Positions 35,381 through 47,574 of a stretch of 64,000 nt of DNA are shown in pieces. The DNA comes from Theobroma cacao (taxonomy: Eukaryota > Streptophyta > Magnoliopsida > Malvales > Malvaceae). The notes under the pieces were generated by a model. The model was not told the DNA's origin. It saw only the letters and a list, made by a program, of their open reading frames with translations, and did not search any database. Position numbers and translations under genes: made by a program. Location: contig NC_030859.1 in NCBI RefSeq assembly GCF_000208745.1, forward strand, positions 20,039,580 through 20,103,579, written 5' to 3'. Positions within the stretch are counted from its first letter, which is position 1. Every line of letters begins with the position of its first letter.

Positions 35381-35390
35381 TGGAATGCAC

Positions 35391-36429
35391 AAAGTAGACA
35401 TATGTCAATTGTCATACATAGTCAAATTAAGACACTTGCTTAATGAACTTAATTTAATTGATTCCTATAGACATATAGTGAATTAATTAAGTTAGGTATT
35501 TGTACAAGCATCTCGATAGAAACTTGTCCATAGCTTTGGATTTTAGATTAGAAAAATCACTCAAAAAGATAAATAACAAGAAAAGCTAGTATCAAATGAA
35601 ATGTTGAATGAACCCATAATCCTAGGTCTTTAATCTATTGCTTTTCTCAACATATTTTGTTTTTTGCTAGTTAATTTATTATTTATTTTTAAATTTTGTT
35701 TTTGATTAGCTTTTCAATTTTCAAATTGCTTAAATAAGATTAATTTGTTTTATAATTTTAGTACTTAGTGAAACTTTATAAACAAATCTCCATGAGAATA
35801 ATACTCCACTTCATCATTATATTATTTATTCAATACGTATACTTTCATAGAGTACATTTCTATCCATAAAAACAATTGCATGTCTTCCTTTGAAAACAGT
35901 CATGATTTTATCATTTAATAATTATCATGAAAGTGTGAAGCTCAAATTCCATTGTTAGCACCACAAATGCACCAACCAAATTGCTAGAGAGAGAAGACCT
36001 TGACTTGCCAACAAGGAGGATTTGCATTGGGGGTAACTATTCCGCTAACTGAAATTCAAAAATTTAGTGGAAGAGAGATCTTAAAGAGAAAGATTTTAGA
36101 GTAAAATGTATCAATCATGCATGACATAAATTTTAATAATTTTAAAATTTAATTTTTGATTTATGACTTCTTAATATTTCAAATTTATTCATTCTATCAA
36201 TTACATTTAAAAATTAATAAAATATACTATCTTCAAATCAAGTGGCATAAATCTCAATAAAAAAAATCAAATGACACCACAATTGCACCAACTAAATATG
36301 TTCCATGTAGCTTCCTGCGAAGCTCTTTGTAATGTTGTAGATGTAATATTGATGTCTTAAAAGCAATTGAGAGTAATATCTTAAATAATGTTGAATGATA
36401 CACGTTATCTGTATATGACTCAATCATAT
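35391..36429. other. Intergenic, no gene seen
   Basis: AT-rich DNA without recognised coding sequence or repeat. Confidence 0.4.
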
Positions 36430-38560
36430 GACAATATACTATAGGATCCATTTGACTTAATTAGCAAGTCTACCAATCAATAAGTGAACCCTTTTGAAAT
36501 TAAATTTAAAATTATTATCATTAATTAAAGATTAATTAATTATCATTTGACGTGGTCCATGGAGCAAGACATACTTGGAAATGCTTGAAAGGCTGTCACA
36601 TAAAGTCCTTGAAGAAACTTGATGGTGGTTGAGGAAACCAGCAATGTCCTCTCTTAGCCCCACAACTGCAACACGGTAAAGCAACATTCCGTACGTCCAA
36701 TGCCCCTTCGAATGGATTATCATTTGAAACCAATTGGAAAGGCATTGCTTTCAGTGTTGAAGACGGTATCATTTACCAAGACTTAATGTGGAAAAAATGG
36801 CAACAAATTAATTTATTTATTCCAAGCCATTGATCATTTCCAAAGATGGTACCAATATTTTATAGGATCTATTCGACGTAATTTGCAAGCCTACCACTCA
36901 ACAAGTTAACTTTTTTGAAATTAAATTCAAAATTATTACGTAATTATTATTATCATTAATTAAAAATAACAAAAATTTTTAAAAAAATCAAAATAACACA
37001 TAACAGAGAGAAATCAAAACCATAATGAAGATGAAATGAAATTAATTTCCAAAAAACTTCTTAAAGTTTACCAAAAAAATTTATATTGTAGATATTATTG
37101 AATGTTTACAAGAGCTTACAGAATTGCTTTGCTCTGGAAGCATCATTACTGCATGTTTCTGGTTAAGCTCAATTTGCTAATTTTCCATATGATTATTCCC
37201 CCGAAAAAAGTTAAAATAAGTTATCCATTCTTTTGGTTTTTGGAACACAAATATCGTAAAGAGGACTTTGGCAATTGAAGGACGTTCTCCATGGAGCAAG
37301 ACTGACTTGGAAATGCTTGAAAGGCTGTTACATAAAGTCCTTGAAGAAACTTGATTACTTGATATTGGTTTGCAGAATTGCTCTGTTCTCAAAACCATAG
37401 CTGGATGGATTTTTGGTTAAGCTCAATTTGGTAATTTTCTCCGACGATTATAAGCTTGAGAAGTGGTGATCAAGTCCTTGAATAAACTTCAATTCTTAGA
37501 TCAGGAAATATGGCTTTCTCATTATCACAAGAAGAGATTATCTTGGTTGAAAACAGAGAGATCATCATAGTAAAATAGGCTGAAACAGAGAGATTATCTT
37601 GCTTTGATATTTCAAATAAATTTGGGTTAATGAATTTCCTCTTATTAAACTGTAAGTAGAACTTTTCAACTACCATATTTACCTTTTTTTTTTTTTTGGA
37701 GTGACTACCATATTTACTTTTAAGTAGTAAAGTTGCAAAAAACTCAATAATTAGATCTCACTTTAATGGATTGCACAAGGCAAATTTACCACTCGTATTG
37801 ATTTGGTTCTTAAGGAGAGCAATAATCATTCTCACATCTTACAATTCCATAATATTAAATATGGTTATTATTAAGAAAACCCTGTATCTCTGATTATCAT
37901 CATGGTCTAATCTGCCAGCTAACTTACAGCTTACGACATAAACTTTTCTACCAGGTACATACCAAAAGGAAAAATCTTTCCATGGGATTGCCTTCTTCCT
38001 GCAAGCTACGTTAAGTAGGATTGAAAAGTGGTTTTCCATTTTCTTTAGTGTGTGCCATTAGTCCATTCCTCAAAGTACAACCCAATCTTATTGTTAGCCC
38101 TTTCCCAGGGAGTTAGGATCCATCCGACTTAATTTGCACGCCTATCACTCAACAAGTCATCATTTTCAAAATTAAATTTAAAATTGTTATGCAATTATTA
38201 TTATCATTAATTGAAAGTGACTCGTAACAAAGAGAAAGAGGAGTTAAATCGTAATAAAGTAAAATTAATTTCGAGAAAACTTCTTATATTTTACCAAAAA
38301 GAAAAAGTTATAATGTTGATACTATTGATTGTGTACAAGAACTTACAGAATTGCTTTGTTCTCGAAGCATGGTCACTGCATGTTTCTGGTTAAGCTCAAT
38401 TTGGTAATTTTCCGTATGATTATCCCAAAAAAAAAAAAGGTTAACTAAGTTTTCCATTCTTTTTGTATTTTTAACACGAATTTCTTAAAGGAGGACTTTG
38501 GCAATCGTCCATGGAGGAAGACTGACTTGGAAATGCTTGGAAGGCTGTCACAATTCTTTA
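36430..38560 (+). repeat. Diverged direct repeats between RLP genes
   Basis: Segments near 36440-36530, 36860-37330 and 38106-38560 repeat the series taggatcc, acttaatttgca, caacaagt, attatcattaatt, then acagaattgctttg...catgtttctggttaagctcaattt and a block around catggagcaagac. The last block also recurs at 36540-36640, 59260-59330 and, in part, 61970-62040. The units look like duplicated flanks from the RLP cluster. No reading frame in them is credible. Confidence 0.6.
37640..37870 (+). repeat. Orphan upstream segment of the third-RLP type
   Basis: The segment (aaactgtaagtagaacttttcaact, gtagtaaagttg, aaaactcaataattagatc) matches 59540-59710 and, more loosely, 62210-62300 just upstream of RLP copy 3. 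No RLP coding sequence follows here or at 59.7 kb. Confidence 0.5.
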
Positions 38561-39849
38561 AATTAGCTGAAAGAATGTGTTCCTTTAAAACAGTAAGGGA
38601 CATATTTTGGTCAACAATTATACTTCAAATCAGTAATTAGAAGGAATGCAATGAAGTTGGACTTTTGAACTACCTTATTAAATTTTAAGAAAGAAATGGT
38701 GAACATTTTACACTAAGATCGTGAATTAAAATCCCCTTGACTTGATGTCGACACTGAAAATGATAGATAAGACTAATATCTATCAGTTATTCAAAATATA
38801 TAATATATTAATAAAATCTATTATGTCTATATATTATTTATATGCGTAAGTTTTTTAATTAATGGAAATAGATTGTTTTACTCATTATATTTTTAAATTA
38901 TCATTGTAAATATTTTTAATAAAAATTAATAAAATTTATCTAATTTGTAAATAAGAATTTTAATTATATCAAATGGTTTTTATTATAAATATTAATAATA
39001 GGATTTATCCATTTTGAAATAAAAAATCTAATTTTTTTTAAATGACTTTCATTAAATTTTTTCTTAATTCGAAAAATATGGAATAATTAGTAAATTAATA
39101 TTAAAAGTGAATTTATTTCACAAACTCTGAAACTCACCGGTAACTACACCACCGGAAAACTTCACCGTTGTGTAAGTATTTCGTACTCTTTTTAGTTTTT
39201 ATTTCTTTGTTCTAACTATTAAACTCGTAGTTAGGGTTTTAGAGTTTTTTTTTTTAAATTAGAATTCTGAATTTGTTCGATTTATGTTTTAAGGATACCT
39301 GTACTATTGGAGATTAAGATAAATGATTGTAGAATATAGGGCAACAATATAATGTAAAGATCTTATCAATATAAAATAGTTACTAATTTCTAGTAGTATC
39401 TATCTTTTATATATAAAATGAATGATTAAAGGTTGTTAAATTTAGTTCATTTGTTTACTCAATAATGACTATGTGCTATATCTATTGAGAAATAAGTAGA
39501 TCTTCTTTACTCTTTTATTTTGTTCAATAAATTGGATGGATATTTATTGGAATTTAAACATTTGTGTATAAGACAGATGTCTAAATATATTGATTCAGGT
39601 TCATGTAGAATAAGAGGATATAGATAAAAAATAATATTTAATTACAATTGATAAATAATAAATAAATCTATCTTCTAAATATTAAAAGTTAGAAATTATT
39701 GTTTTCAAGTATTTTTTATTGAAATAAATAAAAGTTAAAAAAACCCTTCAAATTTCAAAAACAACATAATTTTGATATAAGGTGTACGAAAAAAAAATTC
39801 AATTAAGAATGACAGATGTTAACTAATTAATCCAATCAATTATCTTACT
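38561..39849. other. AT-rich intergenic DNA
   Basis: No gene or clear repeat is recognised. A short balanced stretch near 39125-39180 (caccggtaactacaccaccgg followed by gtaagt) could be a leftover exon border but has no supporting frame. Confidence 0.4.
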
Positions 39850-40486
39850 TTTATATATATTATAGATATTTATATAATACATATATATATATATATATAT
39901 ATATGTATTTGTTATTGAGTTACTAGTGAGTGGTGTACAATCACTGTTGAAAATTCAATTAGCCATAACCTTGTCTCAAGTTCGCTGTTAAATGCATTGG
40001 CAAAGCTTCAGTTAAAGAAGTACATATGATTTTATCTAATTATTTCATGCTTTGTAGAAGTTAATATCGCATAAGTGGACACCAACGGAGTCAAGAGATT
40101 ATAGGTGGTGGTGATTCGTTAGTCCTCAATTTTTTAATTTTTTTATTATATATATAGTATGATTATTTTTATAATTACTCTTTATCCACCTCTCATGTAA
40201 AATTTTACATTTGTCATTGTAAGTGGATATGAAATTTCTTTAGAATCAAAATAACTCTAATGTACATTTATTTCACTCAATGTAACTCAAGAAAATATTC
40301 TTTGGACAAATTGATTTCACTGCGAAACAAACAGACCAATTTTTCCATTTGAAGTTGTTTGCTTCTCTAATGGTAAAGAAAAAAATTAGAGCCTATCACG
40401 ACCTCTGTTCACTAATTAATTTGCTTGACTCTTTTCACTCTTTATTCGACTTGAGACTTCATTCCTTTTCCATAGAAGGGATAATT

Positions 40487-40770
40487 AATGGTGAAGTCAA
40501 GATTTTCGGTTTGGAGAGGGTCAGTAAAAGGTGGATTAGTCATGGAGTCCTCAAGTAGTGGAGTTTGCGAAATAATTCTATTACAATAGGATTTACTTTA
40601 ATTCCTAAGACTATTAAAATTAGTTGTTGGCTAATTGCTGTGAAGCATCTCACCAAATAAAAAAATTATTATAGGAGTAAAACTATAAAATTCTAAAAAA
40701 AATATATATTATAAATTTTAAAATTTTTAAAAAGACGGAAACTCTACTAACCCTCATTCCCTCCGCCACT
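40487..40770. mobile_element. Small hAT-like element in RLP promoter, copy 2
   Basis: Its right end, read inward, is AGTGGCGGAGGGAATG, the copy closest to the hAT-type consensus CAGTGGCGGAG. Flanks of the type ataatt and aataact are consistent with a decayed target-site duplication. Confidence 0.45.
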
Positions 40771-41197
40771 AAATAACTTTAGATGGAACGAGATGCATGC
40801 TTGTTTCAATCAAGTTCGTAGTTTAGTAGGAACTACATTGGAGAACTATCTTTAGAGAGACCGGATGGATGACCTAAATCCAAAGACAAACTACTTTCCA
40901 AGACAATTATAATTACCAAGAGGAAAAAAGATTAAGGAAGGTCCAATGAATACTTCCTAGTTAATTTTTATATGTAAAGAAGAATGAGGTTATAAAGACA
41001 AAAGTAAAAAAGAAATGTGAAAAGAGTGGGTATATGGCCGAAATTGAGATTACAGTAACTTTGTAGACAAAACATGATGCATGCCGCGTTGCTTTTCTAC
41101 TTTGCAGAAAAAGTAGCAAGGAATATTTTTGTAAATGATAGGTAAAAATAATGGATTGCACTTAAAAAATAAAACAAAATAAATACTACTTGAGCTC

Positions 41198-41204
41198 TAT
41201 ATAA
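41198..41204 (+). promoter_or_regulatory. TATA box of RLP copy 2
   Basis: TATATAA ends 4 nt before ATG 41209. That ATG would be upstream of the transcription start, which supports ATG 41281 as the real start. Confidence 0.6.
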
Positions 41205-41280
41205 TGAAATGCACAAAGCAAATTTACTACTCATTGCAATTAAAACCAACAAATCATCCTTTTTTAAATCTTATAGTTTC

Positions 41281-44200
41281 ATGACCAGCACAAGTATGTT
41301 TTTAATGCTGAGGTCCTTTCTATTTCTACTTATTTTTTTTGGGCTTTGCCAATGCATGAGAATTGCAAATGGCTTCAACCCAAGTGCCAGAGAAGCGAAG
41401 ATCCAATGCATAGAGAAGGAGAGACATGCTCTGCTTATGGTCAAGCAAAGTCTCATCGATGATTATGGTCATCTCTCCTCTTGGGGAAATGAAGATGGAA
41501 ATAAAGATTGTTGTCTATGGAGAGGTGTCCGATGTAGCAGTAGAACACGCCATGTAATCAAGCTTGATCTTAGTAGCCCTGGGACTTGGGATCATGACTC
41601 GTTCCAGCATAATTCTCTAAGAGGTAAGATCAATCCTTCCTTGCTTGATCTGCAGCATTTAAGATATTTAGACCTCAGTGACAATCAATTTGAAGGAAGT
41701 ATGTTCCCGAATTTAAATGGCTCACTGAGTAAGTTAAGATACTTAAATCTCAATCGAGCTGGATTAAGTTCAACAATACTCAATCAGCTTGGGAATTTGT
41801 CAGAATTGCAGTTCCTTGATCTTAGCTACAATGATTACAATATTTCCAACCTTGATTGGCTTCATGGTCTTTCTTCTTTAAGACATCTTAACCTTAGTGG
41901 GAACAACCTTACTGATGATAATGATTGGCCGCAACTACTCAACATGCTTCCTTACCTGGAAGACTTAAAGTTGAGATGGTGTATGCTGCCGAGAATCCTT
42001 TCTCCACCTTCCCTCACTAATTCTACATCATCGTCACTTTCCATTGATCTCTCTGAAAACAATCTTACTTCTTCCATGTACCCATTGTTGTTCAATATTA
42101 CAAGCAATATTGTTTATCTTGAACTTTCATATAACCTGTTAGGTGGCTCAATTCCAGAGTTTTTCGAGAATATGATCTCTCTTAAATATCTTTATTTAGG
42201 GGGAAATAACCTTGAAGGTGATATTCCGAAATTCCTTGGCAACATCTGTACTATTGAAACATTAGACCTTTCGAACAACAACTTCAGTGGATCAATCGTC
42301 GCTGGGTTTTTTGGGTGCTTAAAAAATTCATTGCAGATTTTGGACCTATTTGGAAACAGCTTTCAAGGTCCATCAATGTTACCTTATATCGTAAGATTTT
42401 CTTCGTTAAGAGAGCTTGATCTCTCATCTAATAGATTAAATGGCTCCTTCTCAGAGAGCTTTAATTTTAAAGAACCTTCCAAGCTTGCTGTCTTGTGGTT
42501 GTGGGGAAACCAACTTACAGGAACGTTACCTGATTTCACAACACTTTCTTCCTTGAAAGATTTAAGTATTGGTGGTAACCAATTAAACGGGACTATTCCT
42601 GAAAGTTTGGGATGCTTATCCGAGCTTGAAAATTTGGATGTTTTTCGGAATTCTTTTGAAGGTGTGATATCTGAAACACTTTTCAAAAATCTCTCCAAAT
42701 TAAAGTTTCTTGACTTATCGGATAACCATTTGGTTGTGAATTTCAGCTCCGTTTGGGTTCCCCCTTTTCAGTTACAACAAATTTTTCTATCCTCTTGCAC
42801 ATTGGGGCCTCACTTCCCAAAATGGCTTCAAACTCAAAAAGAATTTCAACATCTTGATATCTCTGGGGCTGGAATTTCGGGTACTATACCTGATTGGTTT
42901 TGGGACTTACCTCCATACTTATTATCTTTAAATCTCTCTCATAACCAAATGACTGGCATGCTACCAGACTTATCATCACTCAAGTTTAAGGAATTTCCTG
43001 GAATGGATTTAAGTTTTAACATGTTTGAGGGTCCGTTGCCAGTGCTTCCTTATAACATGACATCAATAATTCTTGTGAAAAATAGGTTTTCAGGATCAGT
43101 TTCTTCATTATGTAAGATTGCAGCTGGGACTTTGAGCATTCTTGATCTTTCTGATAACCTATTGTGTGGAGTGCTTCCTGATTGCTTTTTTCACTAGCAA
43201 AACCTTATTGTTTTGAATTTAGCAAATAACAACTTCTCAGGGGTTATTCCAACAACTGTGGGATCGTTGTTGTCAATTCATACAATTAGTTTGCGCAATA
43301 ATAGCTTCTCTGGAGACTTACCTTCTTCTTTGAAAAATTGCAATCGGCTGTCATTTTTGGATTTAAGCGAGAATATGTTTTCTGGAAGTATACCGGCCTG
43401 GATAGGAGAAAACTTGTTATCTTTGATTTTTTTGAGTCTACAAGCTAATGAGTTTTATGGGAGGATACCTTCCAATTTATGCCAATTAGCAAAGATACGG
43501 ATTCTGGACCTCTCCCAAAACACTCTCTCTGGAGCAATACCATTGTGCCTTAATAATCTGACTGCCATGGTTCAAAAAGGAGATCCAGATGGTATTATCG
43601 AGCATAATTATTGGTATTCAGTGGAAGGAAATAAATCTTTCTGGGGAGACTCCTACGTTGAAAAGGCATGGGTTGGATGGAAAGGAATGAAGTACGAGTA
43701 TGAAAGAAGTCTTTTACTGTTTAGAATCATTGATTTCGCATGCAACAAATTAAATGGAGAAATTCCAGATGAGATAACAAGACTTTCTGAATTGGTTGTA
43801 TTGAACTTATCAAGGAACAATTTGATAGGACTTATCCCTAAAAACATTGGTCAATTGAAACAATTACAATCTGTTGATTTGTCATACAATCATTTGTCGG
43901 GGCCAATCCCTGACAGCATGGCTGATCTAAATTTTTTGAGTTACTTGAACCTGTCATATAATAACTTATCAGGAAAAGTTCCAACGGGTACTCAACTCCA
44001 ATCCCTTGAGGCTTCAGCCTTTATGGGAAATCAAGCACTGTACGGGCCTCCAATTACACAACAGTGCCCCAAAAATGACACGTTTCAACCTCAACCACCT
44101 GAAGAAGAGAGGGATGAATTCAATAGATGGTTTTATGTTGGAATGGGAATCGGATTCTTCATGGCGTTTTGGGGAGTTTTTGGCACTCTACTGTTGAAGC

Positions 44201-44307
44201 GTTCTTGGAGGCATGCATATTTTCGACTCTTGGATAACTGGACGGACTCACTGTACGTGACATCCATGCTGTCGAGTGCAAGATTGGTAAGGAAGTTCAA
44301 AAGTTAG
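41281..44307 (+). pseudogene. LRR receptor-like protein (RLP), full length but one in-frame TAG
   Basis: From ATG 41281 the frame covers 1008 residues with a single interruption, TAG at 43195-43197 (codon 639), where Trp is expected (FHWQNLIVLNLA pattern). Order: signal peptide (about 1-30), LRRNT (about 43-90, CIEKERHALL, DCCLWRGVRCS), a long LRR array, an island-like break around GWKGMKYEYERSLLLF, more LRRs, an acidic linker, a transmembrane helix (about 950-972, GMGIGFFMAFWGVFG) and a short tail with no kinase. This is the architecture of Eix-type RLPs, which signal through SOBIR1/BAK1-class kinases at the plasma membrane. The LRRCT has ALYGPP, with Tyr for the first Cys. As read, the product is a 638-residue secreted LRR protein. 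A sequencing error or a segregating null allele are the main alternatives. Confidence 0.88.
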
Positions 44308-45708
44308 AGACTACTAAGTTTCTACTAAAGGTCAGCAAACTTAACGTTTTCATTGAAATAAATATATTTATACATGTTTTATTGTCTTCTATTAAAGCAC
44401 TCAACCAAGCTCATCATGGTGGATAATGTTTAATAAATGGTTTCAATTTCGAACATGTTCAGGCAAAATTCTACTTCATGAATCTGTAGACTAGGTATAT
44501 ACATTGAAGTTAAATTTTTAATTAAAACCATTCTATTTATAAGTTTAATCTGATAGCAAGAATAAATGAGAACTATCTTGGAATTCATACTCTCTGATGT
44601 GAATTCTGTCTTTCTTCTAACTGTTGATTTCACTATTTTTTGAGAAATTGTTGCAGCATTAATGACTTAAAAACAATTGATTTGTCAGGTTAACTATCAT
44701 AGTTGTAGCAGTATCAGAGTTGTGAACTATGGATTCAAAAAGATAAAGAACGTGGCATGCAGACATAGCTCCAGATTGGGACAAAATGCGTTGTCTCTTG
44801 ATGAATAGTCTGCTTTTTTTTCTGTTTTGAGAAGGATGAATAAATATGCTTTGAAATTATCTTCTTGTCTATGCATGCTTATCTACTTGTTGATGCACGA
44901 ATTCTGAAGAAAACTTTGTGCAAAGTTTTCAGTTTGTTTGAAGACATTACATGTTCTTCTCTTATTACCTTTATATATTGATGTATTTTCAATCCTTTTG
45001 AGAGAAATATATAATCTTTCTTTACAAAATCACTTTATAATTGGATGTTGATTATTACCATTTGAGATATCATCAACCTTAAATTTTTTTTAATACATAA
45101 AAAAAAGTTCAAGGAGAGAGTGAATTCGGATAGTGGACCTTATCCCTCTTAAGGAAGGATAATAAGTAATAACTAGCGGATAATCAGGATATTTTCGTGA
45201 CTCAATTAATCCCATCTTGCTATAATACAATTATTCTTCTTAATATCATAAGTTATATAATTTGTTTATGCTACAGAAACATAAATTAGGACTATGGCAA
45301 AATGAATGTCTTTGTATGCTTATAATCTTGCTAATCTATAGATTGTGCAAACTTTGTTTAATACTAATGACATTGCCTGTTTATATGATGGTGGTAGAAT
45401 TTGATCCAGAGATTGACATTCCCTGTTCTCCAGCAACTAAAAGAAATAAAAAAAGGCACTTTGTAAGATACAAATGTGCATATATGACATCTAAAGTCAG
45501 TATAGATAGATACTACGTATGTAGGCATGAAAGCTACATCTTCCCATTCATGTATTTGATGCATGGATAAGCAAAGAGAGTTTGCCTCATACAAACCAAA
45601 AAAAAAAAATACATGAGCAGAAGACCCATAAAACTACCAAAAGAAACCAACCTACTTGCTATAACAACAAAATAGATTCAGGGAGAACATTACAAAGACA
45701 AAATCCCA
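44308..45708. repeat. 3' flank of RLP copy 2, then intergenic DNA
   Basis: 44450-44830 resembles 32290-32640 and 58600-58940, so it is part of the duplicated RLP unit. A 102-codon open frame at 45262-45570 has no family features. Nothing else is recognised. Confidence 0.45.
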
Positions 45709-46028
45709 TCACTGTTCTTTCCAAATCCTTCCTGCCACTCTAGGCTTCAATTCTTTCCGGTCTCCCCCTGAGAAGAACAAAGCCATGTTACGTTGGATGA
45801 TGAGACCATCAAACTGTCACGAACCTTCCTGTGATTGTCCCTTATGCTCCTGGGCACCCCTTGCCAAGTCATCTTCCTCCCATTCCCACCTACCTCGAGA
45901 CTGTAGCTATAGTTCTTTGCCTCATCATCGTCACCCCTAAACCGCAAGAATGCTATATAAACAGAAGCCATCCCAAGCTGGAATGCTTCGAAGTGCAGGC
46001 AAAAGTGTTGACCAAAGCAACTGAAAAC
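45709..46028 (-). pseudogene. SINAT-type E3 ubiquitin ligase, last-exon fragment
   Basis: On the minus strand the sequence VFSCFGQHFCLHFEAFQLGM, then GDDDEAKNYSYSLEVGGNGRK and WQGVPRSIRD, is the C-terminal SINA/TRAF-like half of plant SINAT proteins. The segment starts right after a tttttag acceptor, as expected for the last exon. A one-base deletion after KVRDS shifts the frame. The true tail (DGLIIQRNMALFFSGGDRKE, then GRIWKEQ and TGA at 45709) is still readable in another frame. RING and zinc-finger exons were not found upstream, so it is a genomic fragment, not a retrocopy of a whole mRNA. Confidence 0.8.
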
Positions 46029-46372
46029 CTAAAAATTGAGAACAGAAATCCAACTATCGGTGAGATACACCTCACAAAATCTTTAAATAAAATCTAAAAT
46101 AACAAGGTTAAGTCTATGAATATCATTGTGCCACATCAAATAACAAAAAGAAGCATAATCTCTTATCCAAAAATAAAAAAAACAACTTAGTAACAGTCTT
46201 CAATTCTGTGTGGCAAAGCCACTTTATTACTTTTACTCTTTTAGATTTAAGGATTTTTGAGAATGAAGTTCTGGAAAATCAGAGAAGAACTCAAAGAACA
46301 GAGGAGTAAAAAATGAAGAAAGGGAAAATTTCTGAACGTGGATAATATACACGCTTCATCTTGAGCGGGAGT

Positions 46373-46720
46373 GTTGAGCATTGAAGATGATATTTAAGGA
46401 AGAGTCAAGCCCCTGCGTACCTGTACATTGAAGAAGGATCGGGCATGAACAGAGCATTAGGACTCCTTGTGACTAAGAGAAAAGGGGGGTTAATAGGACA
46501 CGTGTAATATTTATATAGGATGAGTAAATATAGAATTTACAGTTTACTAGTTCCTTTTACTGTATAGTAAAAAAATTAGTTGTTAGTTTCATTTGTTAAT
46601 TGTAGCTTATTCCTATTGCCTATTGTCTGTACATAAATACACTTGTACTAACTGTTTCAATACAAGAAAATTCATTTCATTCTTCACTGATTCATTTCAC
46701 GATCCTGATTTTATCAATCA
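46373..46720 (+). mobile_element. Probable solo Copia LTR
   Basis: A polypurine-like ttgagcgggag is followed by TGTTGAGCATTGAAG, the layout of a Copia PPT and 3' LTR start. The block continues through a transcribed-looking stretch (tacataaatacacttgtac) to about 46720, where the end is uncertain. No internal region precedes it, and no partner LTR was found. Confidence 0.45.
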
Positions 46721-47574
46721 TGTTGAAGTCCTCTTTTCCACAGTCGCTCCCATGGGCAGCCGCACCAATCAACTCAGAAGCTGTACTCAAAAGTAGCTCA
46801 TAAATATCCTAACCTTATTCCAAACCTCATATAAAAAAATTACTACCACCTTGACCTTGTCCTATGAATTGTTAGAGTTTGATATCAACTATTTACAATT
46901 TTTTCTATTTTATTCAAATTATTAGTGATTAAAATTAAAAACAAAGTATTCCTTAAAAATTTCCAAATGAAATTATTACTCCTTCATATTAAATATTTGA
47001 TTATGTTATAATTATGAGCTTATTGTAAAAGTTATAGGAATAAGAGGCAGAAAAGAAGTAATTAAGAAATGGTATTAGAAAAATAAATGGAGTGAAACCG
47101 GTAGGAATTTGTTGCAAAGAAGATTCTCGAGAGTCATGAAGATGTCTCGTTTTGATTGTTGGACTAACAAAATGGTGGTGTGTATGTAAATAGTTATACT
47201 CTGTTTAGTATTTCTATTCTTGTAATTTTGTCAGATAGTGCTGTTCATTGTGGTGTTAATATTCATTTGTTCTTGCACATATATTGCTGAAACTGTACAG
47301 CATGAGATGATGAAAAACATACAGAGGAAATCTTCTTCCCAAATGGCCTTTTCTCTCGATTTTTCATATGGTATCAAAGCCCTTGGGATTTTTCATTGAA
47401 TTTTTTGCTCAGATCCATTTGATTGTCTGATTCTCTTCTTTCCCATTTCTTAGTATTTAATTTGTTTTTTTTATTTCCCCTAAACACTTCATCCCTCAAA
47501 TCTTTCAATTGATTCATCCCTCAAATACATTCAATACACACTTGAATCCTACTTTTGATCACTGATTCAAGAAA

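Larger units (their letters stand above)
33660..35390 (+). repeat. Orphan RLP upstream block with intact TATA box
   Basis: 33660-34640 matches the upstream blocks at 26580 and 40255. After about 650 bp of unrelated DNA, 35300-35390 resumes with the promoter-proximal sequence gaatatttttgtaaatgata and ends at TATATAA (35374-35380) and aatgcacaaag. No RLP coding sequence follows. This looks like a promoter whose gene has been lost. It may also act as a source of non-coding transcript. Confidence 0.65.
39850..41280 (+). repeat. RLP upstream block, copy 2
   Basis: This is the counterpart of 25842-27608, again beginning at an AT microsatellite (about 39850-39905). From 40925 to 41270 it is nearly identical to 27245-27600. 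Confidence 0.75.

Noticed and set aside
45262..45570. 102-codon frame between RLP copy 2 and the SINAT fragment
   Set aside because: No recognisable domain, poor composition, and no promoter or conserved splice context.
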